Below are positions 62,963 through 64,000 of a stretch of DNA of 64,000 nt, piece by piece (positions within the stretch are counted from its first letter, which is position 1; each line of letters starts with the position of its first letter). The notes under the pieces were generated by a model. It was not told where the DNA came from. It did no database searches and was given only the letters and a program-made list of their open reading frames with translations. The stretch lies in the NCBI RefSeq assembly GCF_001570565.1, contig NZ_BBXE01000023.1:124001-188000 (forward strand). The letters run 5' to 3'. This DNA comes from Herbidospora yilanensis. Its GTDB lineage: Bacteria; Actinomycetota; Actinomycetes; Streptosporangiales; Streptosporangiaceae. The translations under genes were made by a program, and so were the position numbers.

Positions 62963-63520
62963 ATGAAAGTGCACACCCTCGACCCTCGCGCTCCATGGGT
63001 AATCTCGACCCATGACCTCGGGCGCCGCCCGGGGTCGATGCGCACGATGAAGCCCGTTCTCCCGGCTCCGGCGGATGTCGCGGTCGGCTTGATCGGCGTC
63101 CCCAAAGACGCCGACGTCGAGCTGGATCTCCGGCTCGAAGCAGTGATGGAGGGCGTGCTCGTCACGGGCACGGCGCTGGCTCCTCTCACGGGAGAGTGCT
63201 CGCGCTGCCTGGAACCCCTGACCTCGGATGTCGAGGTCGACTTCCAGGAGCTCTTCTTCTACACGGCGGAAGACGCCGGAGAGGACGACCAGATCCTCGA
63301 CGGCGAGCTACTGGATCTTGAGCCGACATTCCGTGACGCGGTGGTGCTCGCGCTGCCGCTGAGCCCGGTCTGCAGCGACGACTGCGCCGGTCTCTGCGCG
63401 GAGTGCGGGGTCAGGCTGGCCGAGGCCGGTCCCGACCACCGTCACGAGACGCTCGATCCCCGCTGGGCATCACTGCGGGGCCTGGTTTCCAACAACGACG
63501 AAGACGATCAGGAGGCCTGA
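62963..63520 (+). CDS. DUF177/YceD family protein
   Basis: 185 residues from ATG 62963 with AGGA close upstream. Core: [33 protein letters not shown], then acidic [12 protein letters not shown]-like text and [16 protein letters not shown], a probable metal-binding cysteine set. YceD is always coupled to rpmF; in E. coli and plants it is linked to 23S rRNA accumulation. Ends one base before rpmF. Confidence 0.9.
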   Translation: MKVHTLDPRAPWVISTHDLGRRPGSMRTMKPVLPAPADVAVGLIGVPKDADVELDLRLEAVMEGVLVTGTALAPLTGECSRCLEPLTSDVEVDFQELFFYTAEDAGEDDQILDGELLDLEPTFRDAVVLALPLSPVCSDDCAGLCAECGVRLAEAGPDHRHETLDPRWASLRGLVSNNDEDDQEA

Positions 63521-63521
63521 C

Positions 63522-63701
63522 GTGGCCGTTCCCAAGAGGAAGATGTCGCGGGCCAACACGCGCGCCCGCAGGTCCCAGTGGAAGACCAGTGCGGTCGCGC
63601 TCGTGAGCTGCCCCCAGTGCCGCTCCCCCAAGCGCCCCCACATGGCCTGTGGCGAGTGCGGCACCTACAACCGCCGCCAGGTCATCGAGCCCAACGCCTG
63701 A
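63522..63701 (+). CDS. rpmF: 50S ribosomal protein L32
   Basis: 59 residues from GTG 63522 (GGAGG at 63511). [20 protein letters not shown] is the invariant N-terminus; CPQC and CGEC form the zinc ribbon of the C+ form. One base separates it from the DUF177 gene, so they are co-translated. A hairpin terminator follows. Confidence 0.96.
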   Translation: MAVPKRKMSRANTRARRSQWKTSAVALVSCPQCRSPKRPHMACGECGTYNRRQVIEPNA

Positions 63702-63724
63702 CCGCCCCGGCGGCTCAGGTGACC

Positions 63725-63765
63725 GCCGGCCGGGATCGTCAAACGACCCCGGTCGGCGTTATTTT
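63725..63765 (+). terminator. Terminator after rpmF
   Basis: GCCGGCCGGGATCGT (63725-63739) with ACGACCCCGGTCGGC (63743-63757), one mismatch and one G-U, CAA loop, then GTTATTTT. Confidence 0.75.
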
Positions 63766-63826
63766 GCTCCACAGACGCGTCAAAAGGCGCGGCTCCACTG
63801 CGTGCGGCGGCGGTCGTGCCCGCGGT

Positions 63827-63863
63827 CGTGGTGGACGCCGGGTTCAACCCGGCGTCCACCACG
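63827..63863. other. Perfect 17-bp hairpin upstream of the last gene
   Basis: CGTGGTGGACGCCGGGT, TCA loop, ACCCGGCGTCCACCACG. No T run. It lies 74 bp before ATG 63937 and could be an RNA structure in that gene's 5' leader. Confidence 0.65.
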
Positions 63864-63936
63864 CCTTCGGGGCTTCGCCAGAAGTTCACTCCTGCCACCG
63901 TGCCGGCGGTCCGCCATGCACGAGGAGGAAAACTTC

Positions 63937-64000
63937 ATGATCGGTAAGCCCGTCGCCGTCGAGGCCGTCCGCGACGAGCTGGAGGGCGTCCTCCAGGTCC
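63937..64000 (+). CDS. Start of a probable ribonuclease III gene (partial)
   Basis: Only 21 codons are visible: MIGKPVAVEAVRDELEGVLQV, after a GAGGAGG ribosome-binding site. In relatives, rnc (absB) follows rpmF, and DELEGVLQV resembles the first helix of RNase III before the ALTHRSY motif. The diagnostic part is beyond the window, so the identity rests on position. ATG 63916 is in frame but lies before the ribosome-binding site. Confidence 0.4.
   Translation, partial: MIGKPVAVEAVRDELEGVLQV

Overview
This window is a chromosomal segment of a high-GC actinobacterium. GC is strongly biased to third codon positions, GTG and TTG starts are common, and several genes look leaderless. Gene order follows the conserved Streptomyces/Streptosporangiales core that I know from S. 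coelicolor around SCO5495-SCO5572. The gene content suggests a non-Streptomyces relative, probably Streptosporangiales; that placement is an inference.

Layout. 1-545: 5' end of a secreted GH6 cellulase (minus strand) with a perfect CebR-type operator. 545-7917: a GGDEF-EAL protein, then gatC-gatA-gatB, with a two-gene ATPase/DUF4276-like cassette spliced between gatA and gatB by overlapping reading frames. 8385-15203: VanW-family protein, PQQ-type sugar dehydrogenase, 2-hydroxyacid dehydrogenase and a second GGDEF-EAL protein. 15245-18711: ilvB-ilvN-ilvC behind a leader-peptide attenuator. 18893-23545: a HicB-like small protein, Clp_N protein, FHA protein, CAP-domain exoprotein, MFS symporter and SseB-like protein. 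23851-30512: serA, leuB, ilvE and cimA, with two further leader-peptide candidates and a 36-codon gene. 30534-33701: an accessory patch with a secreted polysaccharide lyase, an AbiEii-like nucleotidyltransferase with an unknown partner, and a MhuD-like monooxygenase. 33734-35864: FAH hydrolase and gltX. 38780-39046: tRNA-Gln and two tRNA-Glu. 39120-45783: thioredoxin-like protein, thioesterase, an unknown acidic protein, ndgR/leuC/leuD and HU. 45843-48309: a TetR-cold-shock-domain fusion and an MFS drug exporter around a four-box operator. 48306-64000: cofC, plsC, gpsA, a PLP enzyme, ddl, DUF3515, an AsnC-type domain protein, thiL, a repeat protein, thiD, rpmB, a DAK2 protein, recG, rsmD, coaD, DUF177, rpmF and the start of a probable rnc.

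How it works together. The branched-chain amino-acid pathway is nearly complete here (ilvBNC, ilvE, leuB, leuCD, cimA, ndgR). At least two and perhaps three of its units start with tiny ORFs rich in Ile/Leu/Val codons. GluRS, GatCAB, tRNA-Gln and tRNA-Glu together make the indirect Gln-tRNA(Gln) route. The right end is a housekeeping block for cell wall, lipid, thiamin, CoA and translation functions.

Most notable: the ATPase/DUF4276-like module inside the gat operon (a candidate defence system), thiL with no standard start codon but a well-placed ribosome-binding site before ATC, the repeated leader-peptide architecture, the TetR-cold-shock fusion with its operator array, and a family of dispersed GC-rich repeats that lie 3' of conserved operons.
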